NCBI RefSeq assembly: GCF_019431455.1
Contig: NZ_JAHYSR010000008.1
Location: 1 to 64,000, forward strand
DNA length: 64,000 nucleotides
Reading direction: 5' to 3'
DNA from: Paracoccus bogoriensis
GTDB taxonomy: Bacteria > Pseudomonadota > Alphaproteobacteria > Rhodobacterales > Rhodobacteraceae
Below the pieces are notes generated by a model. It saw nothing but the letters and a program-made list of their open reading frames with translations. It had not been told where the DNA came from and did no database searches. The translations under genes and the position numbers were made by a program. Positions 27,426 through 38,143 of this stretch are shown here, in pieces (position 1 is the stretch's first letter; every line of letters begins with the position of its first letter).

Positions 27426-28151
27426 TCAGCTATCCTCGGGGCGTCCGGGGGGCGAGTTGCCCGCGGCCTCTTCGCCGGGTGCCTCCTCGACCTCAGAGGG
27501 CGCGACCGTCTCGGGCTCTTCCACCCCTTCCATCGCCATCAACCGCCGCAAGGCGGCCCGGAAGGCGTCGGCGGGCGCATGGACCAGCGCCGCCGCATCG
27601 CCGCCCTCGGCCAGATGCTCGGCAACGATCCGGTAGCCCAGCCCGTAACCCGACCATTTCCGCATCCGCCCGCGCCCCTGGAACCACTCGCCAGGATCCT
27701 GATCGCGCCGTGCCCACAGGGCGGCCGCCTGTTTCAGCATCCCCGTTCCGGGCCGCACCTGATCCCACGGGTCCACGCCACCCAGTAGCTCGGTCACAAG
27801 ATGCCCCGCCAATCCGGCCGCCACCAGCGCCTCGCCCAAAGAGCGGTCCGGTGGCGCTATCTCCCACCGCAGCAGATGGACCATCTGCCGCACCAGCATC
27901 CGCCTGAAATGCGGCGCTTCGACGCGGTCGGGGTCCAGGACCAATTCGATCACGCCAAGCGCGGGTGCTTGCCCCGCAATCCCCCATTCCGGGATCACCG
28001 CATCGCCACGACGCACCACCAGATCGAAGCGCGGCAGGTCCAGTCGCTGCGAGACCAGTTCGACAACCTCGCGCGCATGGGCGCGGATCTCGGCCATGAT
28101 GGGCGTCAGCGTGCCGCGCGCATTCAGCATGTGAAGCTGCCAGACGGTCAT
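27426..28151 (-). CDS. DUF2268-type putative zinc protease, degenerate active site
   Basis: A 241-aa protein that aligns, from recalled family patterns, with Rhodobacteraceae DUF2268 putative zinc proteases: N-terminal WQLHMLNARGTLTP, the central RMLVRQMVHLLRW...LGEALVAAGLAGH and the later WFQGRGRMRKWSGYGLGYRIV. The family's HExxH zinc site is here RQMVH, so zinc binding should be lost. The C-terminus is acidic and Pro/Glu-rich. AAGGAG precedes the ATG. It lies downstream of ftsK on the same strand. Confidence 0.72.
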   Translation of the reverse strand: MTVWQLHMLNARGTLTPIMAEIRAHAREVVELVSQRLDLPRFDLVVRRGDAVIPEWGIAGQAPALGVIELVLDPDRVEAPHFRRMLVRQMVHLLRWEIAPPDRSLGEALVAAGLAGHLVTELLGGVDPWDQVRPGTGMLKQAAALWARRDQDPGEWFQGRGRMRKWSGYGLGYRIVAEHLAEGGDAAALVHAPADAFRAALRRLMAMEGVEEPETVAPSEVEEAPGEEAAGNSPPGRPEDS

Positions 28152-28181
28152 GGATGTCTCCTTGGGCGCCGGCTCCCGCGA

Positions 28182-30782
28182 TCAGATCTCGGGCACCAGA
28201 ACCTCGCGCTTGCCGACATGGTTCGCTGCGCTGACGACGCCCTGTTCTTCCATCTGCTCGACCAGACGGGCGGCCTTGTTGTAACCGATGGCCAGCTTGC
28301 GCTGGATGTAGCTGGTCGAGCATTTGCGGTCGCGCGCGACGATCATCACCGCCTGGTCGTAAAGCGCCTCGTCCCCGCTTTCTCCGCCGCCAAGGCCCAG
28401 CACGGCGTCGATGTCGTCGGCCTTGTCCTCGTCCACGCCCTCGACCACGCCGGACTGGTAGCTGGGCGGTCCGAAGGATTTCAGATGCGTCACAACCTCC
28501 TCGACCTCTTCGTCGCTGACGAAGGGGCCGTGGATGCGGGTGATCCGCGCGCCATTGCCCATGTAGAGCATGTCGCCCTGGCCCAGAAGCTGCTCGGCGC
28601 CCTGTTCGCCCAGAATGGTGCGGCTGTCGATCTTGGATGTGACCTGGAAGCTGATCCGGGTCGGGAAGTTCGCCTTGATCGTGCCGGTGATCACATCGAC
28701 GGACGGGCGCTGCGTCGCCATGATGAGATGGATGCCCGAGGCCCGCGCCATCTGCGCCAGGCGCTGGATGCAGGCCTCGATCTCCTTGCCGGCGACCATC
28801 ATCAGGTCGGCCATCTCATCCACGATCACCACGATATAGGGGAAGGTCTCGGGCTGGAACTCCTCGGTCTCGAAGATCGGCTCGCCCGTATCCTCGTCAA
28901 AGCCGGTCTGGACGGTCCGCCTGAACATCTCGCCCTTGGACAGGGCCTCGCGGACACGGCCGTTATAGCCCTCGATGTTGCGCACGCCCATCTTGGACAT
29001 CTTGCGATAGCGGTCCTCCATCTCGCCCACGACCCATTTCAGCGCGACGACGGCCTTTTTGGGGTCGGTGACGACCGGGGACAGCAGATGCGGGATGCCG
29101 TCATAGACCGACAGTTCCAGCATCTTGGGGTCGATCATGATCAGCCGGCATTCGTCCGGCGTCAGTTTGTAGAGCAGCGACAGGATCATCGTGTTGATCG
29201 CGACCGACTTGCCCGACCCGGTGGTGCCCGCGATCAGCAGATGCGGCATCTTGGCCAGGTTCGCCACGACCGGATCGCCCCCGATATCCTTGCCAAGTGC
29301 CAGCGGCAGGGGATGCGTGCCGTCGCCAAAGGCACGGCTGGCCAGGATCTCGCGCAGCAGCACTTTCTCGCGGCGCGCATTCGGCAGTTCAATGCCGATG
29401 ACGGTGCGGCCCGGCACGGTCGAGACCCGCGCCGACAGGGCCGACATGGACCGCGCGATGTCGTCGGACAGGCCGATCACGCGGCTGGCCTTCAGCCCCG
29501 GAGCGGGCTCCAGTTCGTAAAGCGTGACGACCGGGCCGGGGCGGACCTCGGTGATCTGGCCCTTGACGCCGTAATCGTCCAGCACCGCCTCTAGCATCCG
29601 GGCATTTTCCATCAGCGCCTCTTGCGAGATGTGGTGCCGGTCGCTGGCCGTCGGCGCGGTCAGCAGCGCCAGCGGAGGCACCTCGTAGGCGGGGCCGCTT
29701 TCGTCGAAGCGCAGGCGCGGCTCGGCCTCGGCCTGGGCGCTGCGCGAGGGCGCGGTGCGTTTGGCGGGGGTCACGATCTGACGCGGCGTCTCGGCGCCAA
29801 AGGGGCGCGGCTCGGCTTCGGGTTCCGCAGCGGCAGCAGGGGCGCCACCGTCGCGGGCCAGACGCGCCGCGACCGCCGCCAACACCGACGGCTTGCCCGA
29901 GCGCCTGGTGATCGCGTCGCTGATGCGGCCGCGCAATTCGTCCTGGGTCGGGGCGGGACCGTGATCGTCATGGTCGATCAGCTCGGGCTCGATCAGTTCG
30001 GGCTGGGGCATATCGGCCTCCAGCTCGAAGGGTTCGGGCGCGCGGCGCGTGCGGGCGGGGGCGGGCTCGACGCGCGGCTGCGGGGCCTCGTCCGCATTGC
30101 GGGCACGGCGGTCGCGCAGGCCCGCGACCAGTGCCTGCGCGCCGCCAAAGGCCGCCTGCGCCATCTGCGCGGCCAGCGCCAGACCCATCACGAAGCGCCG
30201 CCACAGGCCGCGCAGTTCGGCCCGGTCGAAGCCCAGCACAAAAGCAAGGATCGCCACCACGCCCGCAGCCGTCAGCAGGCCCGCCACCCGGATACCGATC
30301 TGCGCCTTCACGGGCATCAGATTCAGCATGGCGCCCATTACCATGTCGCCGAAATGGCCGCCCAGGCCATAGGTCTGCTGCCAGTCCGGCCCCGGCAACA
30401 GGGTCGAGCAATAGACCGCGACCAGCGCGACCGCGATCGGCGTGAAGATGCCGCGCATCAGCCGCGTCTCGCCCTTGTGCAGCATCAGCCGCAGGCCCCA
30501 GACGACACCCGCCAGAACCAGCACCCAGGACCCGTAGCCCGCGATCATCATCAGGGGCGAGGCGATATAGGCTCCAAAGCTGCCCAGCAAATTCTGCGCA
30601 GGTTCGTCCGTTGCCGACAGGAAGCTGGGATCGTCCGAGGACCAGCTGCCCAGGATCATCGCCACGATCACCGCCAGCGTGATCAGGCCCGCGCCCATCA
30701 GCTCCTTGCCGCGGCGTTCCAACGCGGCGCGGGTGGTCTGGTCGAACAGCGGATCACGGTGTTTCGCGTGCCAGCTTGCCAT
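28182..30782 (-). CDS. ftsK: DNA translocase FtsK
   Basis: An 866-aa septum-located DNA pump that clears chromosome termini. The N-terminal domain has about four to five membrane segments; a variable Pro/Ala/Arg-rich linker (about 215-370) follows. The motor has Walker [10 protein letters not shown], the IVDEMADLM Walker B region and the gamma winged helix at the C-terminus ([30 protein letters not shown]). It starts 3 bases after the aminotransferase stop. Confidence 0.97.
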   Translation of the reverse strand: MASWHAKHRDPLFDQTTRAALERRGKELMGAGLITLAVIVAMILGSWSSDDPSFLSATDEPAQNLLGSFGAYIASPLMMIAGYGSWVLVLAGVVWGLRLMLHKGETRLMRGIFTPIAVALVAVYCSTLLPGPDWQQTYGLGGHFGDMVMGAMLNLMPVKAQIGIRVAGLLTAAGVVAILAFVLGFDRAELRGLWRRFVMGLALAAQMAQAAFGGAQALVAGLRDRRARNADEAPQPRVEPAPARTRRAPEPFELEADMPQPELIEPELIDHDDHGPAPTQDELRGRISDAITRRSGKPSVLAAVAARLARDGGAPAAAAEPEAEPRPFGAETPRQIVTPAKRTAPSRSAQAEAEPRLRFDESGPAYEVPPLALLTAPTASDRHHISQEALMENARMLEAVLDDYGVKGQITEVRPGPVVTLYELEPAPGLKASRVIGLSDDIARSMSALSARVSTVPGRTVIGIELPNARREKVLLREILASRAFGDGTHPLPLALGKDIGGDPVVANLAKMPHLLIAGTTGSGKSVAINTMILSLLYKLTPDECRLIMIDPKMLELSVYDGIPHLLSPVVTDPKKAVVALKWVVGEMEDRYRKMSKMGVRNIEGYNGRVREALSKGEMFRRTVQTGFDEDTGEPIFETEEFQPETFPYIVVIVDEMADLMMVAGKEIEACIQRLAQMARASGIHLIMATQRPSVDVITGTIKANFPTRISFQVTSKIDSRTILGEQGAEQLLGQGDMLYMGNGARITRIHGPFVSDEEVEEVVTHLKSFGPPSYQSGVVEGVDEDKADDIDAVLGLGGGESGDEALYDQAVMIVARDRKCSTSYIQRKLAIGYNKAARLVEQMEEQGVVSAANHVGKREVLVPEI

Positions 30783-30785
30783 GGC

Positions 30786-31982
30786 TCAGCCCCTTTCATC
30801 CGTCAGAACGTCAACCATGCGGCGCAGGGCCGCCTCGGTCTCGTCGGCATCGGCGACCAGCGCCACGCGGACAAAGCCGCGTCCGGGGTTCTGCCCGTCC
30901 ACCTCGCGCGCCAGATAGGCGCCGGGCAGGACCTGGATGCCCGCTTCGGCCCAGAGCCTGCGCGCCGCCTGTTCGCCATCGTTTACCGGCAGCCACAGGA
31001 AGAACCCGGCCTCGGGCGGCAGATAGCCCGGCATGGCGCCCAGAACCCGGTCCGCGATGGCGTATTTCTGCTGATAGAGCGCGCGGCTGGCCCCCACGTG
31101 ATCCTCGTCACCCCATGCGGCGGCGCTGACGGCCTGCACGGGCAGGGGCAAGGGCGCGCCCGCATAGCTGCGCAGGCGGCGCATCTCGCGGATCTGGGCC
31201 ACGCCGCCCGCCGCGAAACCCGACCGAAGCCCCGGCAGGTTCGAGCGTTTGGACAGCGAATTGAACATCACCACCCGGTCGGGCAGGCCCATCGCTGTCG
31301 CCACCTGCAAGGCGCCGGGCGGGGGCGTGTCGCGCCAGATCTCGGAATAGCATTCATCGGCGAAGATCAGGAAATCATGCCGCTCGGCCAGCGCGATCAG
31401 CCGTTCCAGATAATCGCGCCCCGCCACCGCGCCCTGAGGGTTGGCGGGCGAGCACAGATAGGCGACCGCCACCCGGTCCAGCAGCGCCGGATCAAGGCCC
31501 GCGTAATCAGGCAGGTTGCCGGTTTCGGGCGTCGCGGGGACAAAGACCGGATCGGCCTGCACGGCGGCGGCGGCCACCGCATAGACCTGATAGAACGGAT
31601 TGGGCACCAGAATCGCGGGGCGCTGGCCGTTCTTGCGTTCCGGACACAGCGCAAGGGCTGCGTTGAACAACCCCTCGCGCGTGCCGTTCAGCACCATCAG
31701 CCGGTCGGGCGCCACGTCCAGACCATAGCGCCGCCCCAGCCAGCCGCTGATGGCGCCCAGCAATTCGGGCGTGCCCTCGTTCACGGGGTATTTCGCAAGG
31801 CTGCCGATGCTGTCCGCCATCACCTGCGCGACGAAATCGGGCATCGCGTGGCGCGGCTCTCCGATGGTCAGCACGGTGGGGGCGGCGCCCGGCGCCAGCC
31901 CCGGCGTCAGGTCCGCAAGCAATGCCCGCAGACGCGGGAATGCGTAGTCCGGCAGGTTCGAGAACCGCTCGGGTGTTGCCAT
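30786..31982 (-). CDS. class I/II aminotransferase, succinyldiaminopimelate transaminase-like
   Basis: A 398-aa PLP-dependent aminotransferase. The PLP lysine is in FNSLSKRSNLPGLR near 236; CSPANPQGA and IFADECYSEIW are further PLP-site motifs. Resemblance to DapC-type enzymes is clear, and dapD lies elsewhere in the window, so a lysine role is plausible but unproven. GAGG precedes the ATG at 31982 by 5 bases. It is cotranscribed with ftsK. Confidence 0.85.
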   Translation of the reverse strand: MATPERFSNLPDYAFPRLRALLADLTPGLAPGAAPTVLTIGEPRHAMPDFVAQVMADSIGSLAKYPVNEGTPELLGAISGWLGRRYGLDVAPDRLMVLNGTREGLFNAALALCPERKNGQRPAILVPNPFYQVYAVAAAAVQADPVFVPATPETGNLPDYAGLDPALLDRVAVAYLCSPANPQGAVAGRDYLERLIALAERHDFLIFADECYSEIWRDTPPPGALQVATAMGLPDRVVMFNSLSKRSNLPGLRSGFAAGGVAQIREMRRLRSYAGAPLPLPVQAVSAAAWGDEDHVGASRALYQQKYAIADRVLGAMPGYLPPEAGFFLWLPVNDGEQAARRLWAEAGIQVLPGAYLAREVDGQNPGRGFVRVALVADADETEAALRRMVDVLTDERG

Positions 31983-32082
31983 CTCTGCCTCGCTTCGGGG
32001 TCTGCGCCCCGTTTTCCTGACAGAAACTTTAGCGTGATCGCCGCCTTGCGTCCAGCAAAGAGCAGGCAGAGGCGGGCGGCCC

Positions 32083-33414
32083 TCAGACCGCCAGCGCAGC
32101 CTCGACCCCGGCGGCCACGCACAGCAGATGCCGGTCGCGCCCCGCATGGCCCATCAGCGAAATCCCGCAGGCCGGGTGCCCGGTGGGCAACGTCACCGCC
32201 GGCAGGCCCAGCAGGTTGCCGATCCGCGTGTTGCGCAGCGCCAGCAGGTTGGCGCGCACGAATTCGGCCTGATCGTTCATCAGTCGCTCGACCCTGGGGG
32301 GCAGGATCGGCACGGTCGGGATCAGGACGGCGTCGAATCCGCCCGCGATTTCCTTGACCCATTTGCGGCGGATGCGGGTCAGGCTTTCCCAGCCGGCGAC
32401 GTAATCCATCGCGCTGATATCGGCCCCGCCCCGGAAGCGTTCCAGCACCGGGGTCCACATCAATTCAGGCGCATCCTCGATCTGGGCGCGCCAGATACCA
32501 TAGGCCTCGGGGGCGAACAGCACCGGCGACAGGGCCAGCGCGCGGTCGGTCCATTCGGTCGCGACATGGGTGATGTGCGCGCCCGCCCGGCCCAGCCTGT
32601 CCAGCGCATCAGCAAAGGCGGTGACGGGCGCGGTCTCGGCGCCGTCGAAGGGCGCGCCCTCAAGCACCAGCAGGCGGCGCCCGGAAATCGAGGCATCCGT
32701 CAGATCGGGCGCAGGCTGGTCCGTCATCAGCGCGAAGATCTCGGCGCAATCCTCGACGCTGCGGGCGATGGGTCCGGTCACGTCGAACTTGCGGCACAGC
32801 GGCACGACCCCCTTTTCCGGCACCGCGCCCGGCGTCGGCTTGAACCCCACCAGACCGTTCCAGGCCGCAGGCACCCGGATCGAGCCGCCGGTATCCGATC
32901 CGATCGCCGCCGCCGCCAGCCCAAGCGCGACCGAGACCGCCGCCCCCGACGAACTGCCCCCCGGCGCCAGGTCGGGGTCCAGCGCATTGGGCGGCGTCGC
33001 GGTCATCGGGTTCAGACCCAGACCCGAAAAGGCCAGTTCGGTCAGATGCGTCTTGCCCAGACAGACCGTGCCGCGCCGTGCCAGCCGCGCCAGCACGATG
33101 GCGTCCTTGCGCGGCACCCGGCCCTCCAGCAGGCGAGAGCCGGCCTCGGTCGGGGTGCCGCCGCTGTCGATATTGTCCTTCCAGCTGATGGCGACGCCGT
33201 CCAGCAGACTGTGGCGGCGCTCCTGCCTGGCGCGGTCATGCGCAGCGACGGCCTCGGACCGGGCGCGGGCAGGCGTCAGACGGGCATAGATGCGCGTGCA
33301 ATCGGGATGGCCCTTCGCGGCGGCCAGATAGGCCTCGGTCTGGTCGATGGGGTCCAGGATGCCCGCCATGATGGCGCGCCCCTGCTGCATGGCCGAGGCC
33401 CGAAGCCAGTCCAT
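32083..33414 (-). CDS. amidase signature family hydrolase
   Basis: A 443-aa amidase-signature enzyme with the Ser-Ser-Lys triad: Lys79 (ISWKDN), Ser154 (PGGSSSG) and Ser178 (DTGGSIR). No GatB or GatC is nearby, so it is more likely a small-molecule amidase than a tRNA amidotransferase. The ATG follows the stop of the SdhAF4-like gene by 2 bases, so the two are coupled. Confidence 0.88.
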   Translation of the reverse strand: MDWLRASAMQQGRAIMAGILDPIDQTEAYLAAAKGHPDCTRIYARLTPARARSEAVAAHDRARQERRHSLLDGVAISWKDNIDSGGTPTEAGSRLLEGRVPRKDAIVLARLARRGTVCLGKTHLTELAFSGLGLNPMTATPPNALDPDLAPGGSSSGAAVSVALGLAAAAIGSDTGGSIRVPAAWNGLVGFKPTPGAVPEKGVVPLCRKFDVTGPIARSVEDCAEIFALMTDQPAPDLTDASISGRRLLVLEGAPFDGAETAPVTAFADALDRLGRAGAHITHVATEWTDRALALSPVLFAPEAYGIWRAQIEDAPELMWTPVLERFRGGADISAMDYVAGWESLTRIRRKWVKEIAGGFDAVLIPTVPILPPRVERLMNDQAEFVRANLLALRNTRIGNLLGLPAVTLPTGHPACGISLMGHAGRDRHLLCVAAGVEAALAV

Positions 33415-33416
33415 CC

Positions 33417-33629
33417 TCAGAAATCCACCGCGATGCCGTTCTTTTCGTAATCGCCGTAGCGCACGGGTTCAGGACCATCGCGGCCGCCATATTCCTTGGG
33501 CAGGATCTGGGCGGCGCGCGCCTTGCGGCGCTCCTCGGCCTCGGCCAGGGCGCGTTGGGCGGCGGGGGGAAGATCGCGCGTGGCAGGGCTGGCATCGGCG
33601 GCCGGCACCCCGGTTCTGTCATCGCTCAT
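33417..33629 (-). CDS. DUF1674 / succinate dehydrogenase assembly factor 4 homologue
   Basis: A 70-aa protein ending in PEPVRYGDYEKNGIAVDF, the conserved tail of SdhAF4/DUF1674, which in mitochondria protects flavinylated succinate dehydrogenase subunit A during assembly. The N-terminal half is Ala/Glu-rich and helical. No sdh genes are in the window. It diverges from rsmB. Confidence 0.88.
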   Translation of the reverse strand: MSDDRTGVPAADASPATRDLPPAAQRALAEAEERRKARAAQILPKEYGGRDGPEPVRYGDYEKNGIAVDF

Positions 33630-33720
33630 GGAAAGATCCTCGGAATGGTCGTAAGGGCTTGGGCCAGTCTTGACGAAGATTCAGGTGAAGGAAAGCATTT
33701 TGGCAAGGCCGGGCGGCGAT

Positions 33721-34956
33721 ATGGCGCGCAAGGGCGCGTTGCGATTGATCCAGGGCGTGCGCGAGGGGCGTGCGCTGTCAGACCTGTCGGACGCCTTGCG
33801 CGCCCTGCCGGTGGCCGACCAGGCGCGTGCCGCGCGGCTGGCGGCCGAGACGCTGCGCCATCAGGGCCGGGCCGATGCCGTTATCGCCCGGCTGGTCGCG
33901 CGCAATCCGGCGCCGCAGATCGCGGATGTGCTGCGCCTTGGCGTGGTCGAGATGCTGGAACTGGGCGCGCCCGCCCATGGCGTCGTGGGCGCCGCCGTCG
34001 ATCTGGCGCGCGGCCTGGGCAAACGCGGGCAGGCGGCGGCGGGAATGGTGAACGCGGTGCTGCGCAAGGCATCTGCCTGTCAGGGCTGGGCCGATCTGCC
34101 ACCGCAGCGCCTGCCCGAATGGCTGCGCGAGCCGCTGGCGCACGCCTATGACGCAGCGACCCTGCTGGCCATCGAGGCCGCCCATCAGCAGGGCGCGCCG
34201 CTTGATCTGACCGTCAAGCCCGGCGCCACGCCGCCTCCGGGGGCCGAGGCGCTGCCGACCGGATCGTTCCGCCTGCACGGGCCGGTCCATGTCAGCGCCC
34301 TGCCGGGCTATGATGCGGGCGACTGGTGGGTGCAGGACGCCGCCGCCGCCCTGCCCGCCCGCCTGCTGGACCCGCAACCCGGCGAGCGGATCGTCGATCT
34401 CTGCGCCGCGCCGGGCGGCAAGACGCTGCAACTGGCCGCGGCCGGGGCGCAGGTCACCGCGCTGGACATCTCGGATGCGCGCCTGCGCCGCGTGACCGAG
34501 AACCTGACCCGCTGCCGCCTGTCCGCCGATCTGGTCGCCGCCGACGCGCTGGACTGGCGGCCTGCCACCGCGCCGGACGCGATCCTGCTGGATGCGCCCT
34601 GTTCGGCCACGGGCACCATCCGCCGCCATCCCGACCTGCCCTTCATCCGTGACGGCCACGGCATCGCCGAATTGATCGCGCTGCAGGCCGCGATGCTGGA
34701 TCATGCCCTGTCCATCCTGCGCCCCGGCGGGCGGCTGGTCTTTGCCACCTGCTCGCTGATCCCCGACGAGGGCGAGGTGCAGATCGACGAGGCGCTTGCC
34801 CGCCATCCCGGCCTGATGGTGGAGCGCCCCGACCTGCCGGGCATCGACCCCGCCTGGATCACCGAGGAAGGCGGGCTGCGCCTGCGCCCCGATTACTGGG
34901 CCGACCGGGGCGGCATGGACGGCTTCTACATGGCACGCCTGCGCAAGCCCGGCTGA
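33721..34956 (+). CDS. rsmB: 16S rRNA m5C967 methyltransferase RsmB
   Basis: A 411-aa SAM-dependent RNA methyltransferase: an N-terminal NusB-like helical domain (about 1-130) and a Rossmann domain with the SAM site CAAPGGKTLQLA. The catalytic cysteines are in DAPCSATG and FATCSLIP. The ATG at 33721 (MARKGALRL) gives normal length. TTG at 33670 and GTG at 33685 are in-frame alternatives without better ribosome-binding sites. Confidence 0.93.
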   Translation: MARKGALRLIQGVREGRALSDLSDALRALPVADQARAARLAAETLRHQGRADAVIARLVARNPAPQIADVLRLGVVEMLELGAPAHGVVGAAVDLARGLGKRGQAAAGMVNAVLRKASACQGWADLPPQRLPEWLREPLAHAYDAATLLAIEAAHQQGAPLDLTVKPGATPPPGAEALPTGSFRLHGPVHVSALPGYDAGDWWVQDAAAALPARLLDPQPGERIVDLCAAPGGKTLQLAAAGAQVTALDISDARLRRVTENLTRCRLSADLVAADALDWRPATAPDAILLDAPCSATGTIRRHPDLPFIRDGHGIAELIALQAAMLDHALSILRPGGRLVFATCSLIPDEGEVQIDEALARHPGLMVERPDLPGIDPAWITEEGGLRLRPDYWADRGGMDGFYMARLRKPG

Positions 34957-35054
34957 GCGGGGGACAAGCGGCGCGCTGCGACATCGCCCCACGGAAACCC
35001 GGCAGCCCCGCCAGGCCTTTCCCCCGCGAAGCAACCCCGAACAGAGGTATTCCG

Positions 35055-35228
35055 ATGAGACGGAGCACCATCGCCATGGGCCTGAAACTGGCGCAGTTCG
35101 TCCTGCGGACGCGCGGCGCGACCACCGCGGCGCGGGGCGCGGGCGGGCTGGCCTCGGGGATCGGCACGGCCGTCATGGTCGTGGCCGCGCTGCAACTGGC
35201 CAGCCAGATCCTGTCCTCGCGGCGCTGA
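35055..35228 (+). CDS. 57-aa small protein with one hydrophobic segment
   Basis: ATG at 35055 opens 57 codons to TGA at 35226-35228, preceded by AGAGG seven bases upstream. The product begins MRRSTIAMGLKLAQFVLRTRG, is basic at both ends, and has one long hydrophobic Gly/Ala/Val-rich segment at about 34-53, so it is probably a single-pass membrane protein. Codon third positions are rich in G/C like its neighbours. It fills the gap between rsmB and purH; I do not recognise a family. Confidence 0.55.
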   Translation: MRRSTIAMGLKLAQFVLRTRGATTAARGAGGLASGIGTAVMVVAALQLASQILSSRR

Positions 35229-35290
35229 GTCTGGACCTCGGGCGGGGCATTCGCTAACTGGGCGTCACCCAGAGACACGAGGCCCCACCC

Positions 35291-36892
35291 ATGTCTGCAC
35301 ACGCAGCCTCTGCCGCCGTTGCCCTCAAGCGGGCGTTGATCTCCGTATCCGACAAGACCGGCCTGGTCGATTTCGCCCGCGCGCTGGATGCCCGCGGCGT
35401 CGAGATCCTGTCCACCGGCGGCAGCGCCAAGGCCCTGCGCGATGCGGGCCTGACCGTGACCGACGTGGCCGATGTGACCGGCTTTCCGGAAATGATGGAC
35501 GGTCGCGTCAAGACCCTGCACCCGGCGGTGCATGGCGGGTTGCTGGCGCTGCGCGACAATGCCGACCACGTGGCCGCCATGGAACAGCACGGCATCGGCG
35601 CGATCGACCTGCTGGTGGTGAACCTCTATCCCTTCGAGGAGACGGTCGCCAAGGGCGCGGCCTATGACGACTGCATCGAGAATATCGACATCGGCGGTCC
35701 GGCGATGATCCGGGCGGCGGCCAAGAACCACGGCTTCGTCACCGTGGTCGTGGATGTGCAGGATTACGACGCGGTCCTGGCGGAACTGGACGCCCATGGC
35801 GGCACGACCCTGCCCTTCCGGCAGCGCATGGCGCAGATCGCCTATGCCCGCACCGCCGCCTATGACGCCGCCGTCAGCACCTGGATGGCCGAGGCCATCG
35901 GCGAGGCCACGCCCCGCCGCCGCGCCTTCGCAGGCACCCTGGCGCAGGGCCTGCGCTATGGCGAGAACCCGCATCAGCGGGCCGCCTTCTACGTCACCGG
36001 CGATGCGCGCCCCGGCGTGGCCACCGCGCAGCAGCATCAGGGCAAGGAACTGTCCTATAACAACATCAACGACACCGACGCCGCCTTCGAGCTGGTGGCC
36101 GAGTTCGACCCCGCGGACGGCCCCGCCTGCGCGATCATCAAGCACGCCAATCCCTGCGGCGTGGCCCGGGGCGAGACCGCGCTGGAGGCCTACAGGCGCG
36201 CCTTCGACTGCGACCGGACCTCGGCCTTCGGCGGCATCATCGCGCTGAACCAGCCGCTGGACGGTGCGACGGCGGAAGAGATCGTGAAGATCTTCACCGA
36301 AGTCGTCATCGCGCCCGATGCCGACCAGGACGCTCGCCGCGTCTTTGCCGCCAGGAAGAACCTGCGCCTGCTGACCACGGGCGGACTGCCGGATCCGCGG
36401 GCGGGCGGGCTGGCCTGGCGGCAGGTTGCCGGCGGGCTTCTGGTGCAGGACCGCGACAACGGCCATGTGACGCGCGCCGATCTGAAGATCGTGACCGAAC
36501 GTCAGCCGACCGAAGATGAGCTGGCCGACCTGATGTTCGCCTGGACCGTCGCCAAGCATGTGAAATCCAACGCCATCGTCTATGCCAGGGACCGCGCCAC
36601 CGTCGGCATCGGCGCGGGCCAGATGAGCCGCGTGGACAGCACCCGCATCGGTCGCCGCAAGTCCGAGGACATGGCCGAGGTTCTCGGCCTGCCCGAGCCG
36701 CTGACCAATGGCGCAGCAGTGGCGTCCGACGCGTTCTTCCCCTTTGCCGACGGGATCGAGGCGCTGGCAGCGGCAGGTGCCCGCGCGGTGATCCAGCCCG
36801 GCGGCTCGATGCGGGATGACGAGGTGATCGCGGCGGCGAACCGGCTGGGTCTGGCGATGGTGCTGACCGGCCAGCGGCATTTCCGGCACTGA
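35291..36892 (+). CDS. purH: bifunctional AICAR transformylase / IMP cyclohydrolase
   Basis: The 533-aa PurH catalyses the last two steps of IMP synthesis. The N-terminal MGS-like cyclohydrolase domain begins [16 protein letters not shown] and carries STGGSAKAL. The transformylase domain has [11 protein letters not shown] and [14 protein letters not shown] near the C-terminus. Length matches the family. The stop overlaps the lspA start by one base (TGATG). Confidence 0.97.
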   Translation: MSAHAASAAVALKRALISVSDKTGLVDFARALDARGVEILSTGGSAKALRDAGLTVTDVADVTGFPEMMDGRVKTLHPAVHGGLLALRDNADHVAAMEQHGIGAIDLLVVNLYPFEETVAKGAAYDDCIENIDIGGPAMIRAAAKNHGFVTVVVDVQDYDAVLAELDAHGGTTLPFRQRMAQIAYARTAAYDAAVSTWMAEAIGEATPRRRAFAGTLAQGLRYGENPHQRAAFYVTGDARPGVATAQQHQGKELSYNNINDTDAAFELVAEFDPADGPACAIIKHANPCGVARGETALEAYRRAFDCDRTSAFGGIIALNQPLDGATAEEIVKIFTEVVIAPDADQDARRVFAARKNLRLLTTGGLPDPRAGGLAWRQVAGGLLVQDRDNGHVTRADLKIVTERQPTEDELADLMFAWTVAKHVKSNAIVYARDRATVGIGAGQMSRVDSTRIGRRKSEDMAEVLGLPEPLTNGAAVASDAFFPFADGIEALAAAGARAVIQPGGSMRDDEVIAAANRLGLAMVLTGQRHFRH

Positions 36893-37587
36893 TGGCCGCG
36901 CCGGCGAAACCCCTGCGCGCCCCCGCGCGCAAGCCCGCCACCCCGCGCAAACGCGCGCCCAAGGGGCCGCAGCGCGCCGATATGCGCCTGGTTGCCTGGG
37001 TCGCGGCGGTGATCTTCGTTCTGGATCAGGCGCTGAAATATTGGGTCGTCCATGTCCTGCACCTGGACCGGGTGCGCGCCATTGATGTCTTTCCGCCCTG
37101 GCTGAACCTGCGCATGGCCTGGAATCAGGGCGTGAATTTCGGGCTCTTCGCCTCGGATCAGGAGGTGATGCGCTGGGTGCTGATCGGCATTGCCTTGGCG
37201 ATCTGCCTCTGGGTCTGGTTCTGGGTGCGCCGCAACGCCTGCGGACGGCTGGCGCGGATCTCGGCGGGGCTGCTGATCGGCGGCGCGCTTGGCAATGTGA
37301 TCGACCGCATCCTCTATGGTGCGGTGGCCGATTTCCTGAACATGTCGCTGCCCAACTGGCAGAACCCCTACAGCTTCAATCTGGCCGACATCTCGATCTT
37401 TGCGGGGGCCATCGGGCTGGTCCTGATCCCGCAACCGCAATCCTTGCCGCCGAAGAAGCCCCGAAAGCCCCGCGCGCCCCGGACCCGGCCCGCCACCGCG
37501 CCCGATCGGACCGCGGGCCTGCCCGGCGAACAGCCCCGTGAACAGCCCCGTGAACAGCCCCGTGACGGGGCAGGAAAATCCGGCTAG
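36892..37587 (+). CDS. lspA: signal peptidase II
   Basis: A 231-aa lipoprotein signal peptidase with four membrane segments. The catalytic aspartates lie in [13 protein letters not shown] and NLADISIF. It has a 30-residue basic Pro/Arg/Lys-rich N-terminal extension and a long C-terminal tail containing a three-fold repeat of EQPR (bases 37528-37563), both beyond the core enzyme. A downstream in-frame ATG (MRLVAWV, about residue 31) could be used. The next gene, BamF, is a lipoprotein that needs this enzyme. Confidence 0.93.
   Translation: MAAPAKPLRAPARKPATPRKRAPKGPQRADMRLVAWVAAVIFVLDQALKYWVVHVLHLDRVRAIDVFPPWLNLRMAWNQGVNFGLFASDQEVMRWVLIGIALAICLWVWFWVRRNACGRLARISAGLLIGGALGNVIDRILYGAVADFLNMSLPNWQNPYSFNLADISIFAGAIGLVLIPQPQSLPPKKPRKPRAPRTRPATAPDRTAGLPGEQPREQPREQPRDGAGKSG
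37528..37563 (+). repeat. 12-bp tandem repeat, three copies, in the lspA tail
   Basis: GAACAGCCCCGT is repeated exactly three times in frame (37528-37539, 37540-37551, 37552-37563), coding EQPR repeats. It is a likely site of repeat-number variation that does not touch the catalytic core. Confidence 0.9.
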
Positions 37588-37617
37588 AACGGGCGCAAAG
37601 GACCAGAGGGGCAGGAT

Positions 37618-38139
37618 ATGCGGGCATATGCGCTGATGATCGGAGTGGCGGCCGCGACGGCGCTGGCGGGCTGCTCGGGCGATGGCAGGCTGATGAATAT
37701 TCGCGCGGGACAGACCTCGCCCGACGAATTCGCCATCCTGCCGACGCGGCCCTTGTCGATGCCGCCCGATCTGGCCGTGCTGCCGACGCCCACGCCGGGC
37801 GGCGCGAACCTGACCGACCCGAACCCCCAGGGCGACGCCGTGGCGGCGCTTGGCGGCAACCCGGCGCGGCTGGCCGATCAAGGCATCGGCGCGGTCGATC
37901 AGGCACTGGTCGCCCATGCCTCACGCCTTGGCACCGACCCTTCGATCCGGGCGACGCTGGCAGCGGCCGATCTGCGCTGGCGCAAGCGCAATGCCCGCCG
38001 CCCGCTTGAGGTTCTGTTCAACTCCAGCGTCTATCAGCGCGCCTATGCGCCCATGGCGCTGGATCAGCGGGCCGAGTTGCTGCGCTGGCAGCGCGCGGGC
38101 GCGGTCACGCCGACCTCGCCCCGGCCGCAGACGCGCTGA
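37618..38139 (+). CDS. bamF: BamF lipoprotein (DUF3035)
   Basis: A 173-aa lipoprotein with lipobox LAGC (Cys19) and the DUF3035 domain. BamF is an alphaproteobacterial component associated with the outer-membrane beta-barrel assembly complex. Motifs are [19 protein letters not shown] and [15 protein letters not shown] lies upstream of the ATG. It sits 30 bases after lspA and 4 bases before the P450 gene. Confidence 0.88.
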   Translation: MRAYALMIGVAAATALAGCSGDGRLMNIRAGQTSPDEFAILPTRPLSMPPDLAVLPTPTPGGANLTDPNPQGDAVAALGGNPARLADQGIGAVDQALVAHASRLGTDPSIRATLAAADLRWRKRNARRPLEVLFNSSVYQRAYAPMALDQRAELLRWQRAGAVTPTSPRPQTR

Positions 38140-38143
38140 TCCG

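Noticed and set aside
29622..32357. A 911-codon plus-strand frame
   Set aside because: Antisense to ftsK and the aminotransferase gene, which carry clear catalytic motifs; the frame is a compositional shadow rich in Arg, Gly and Gln.
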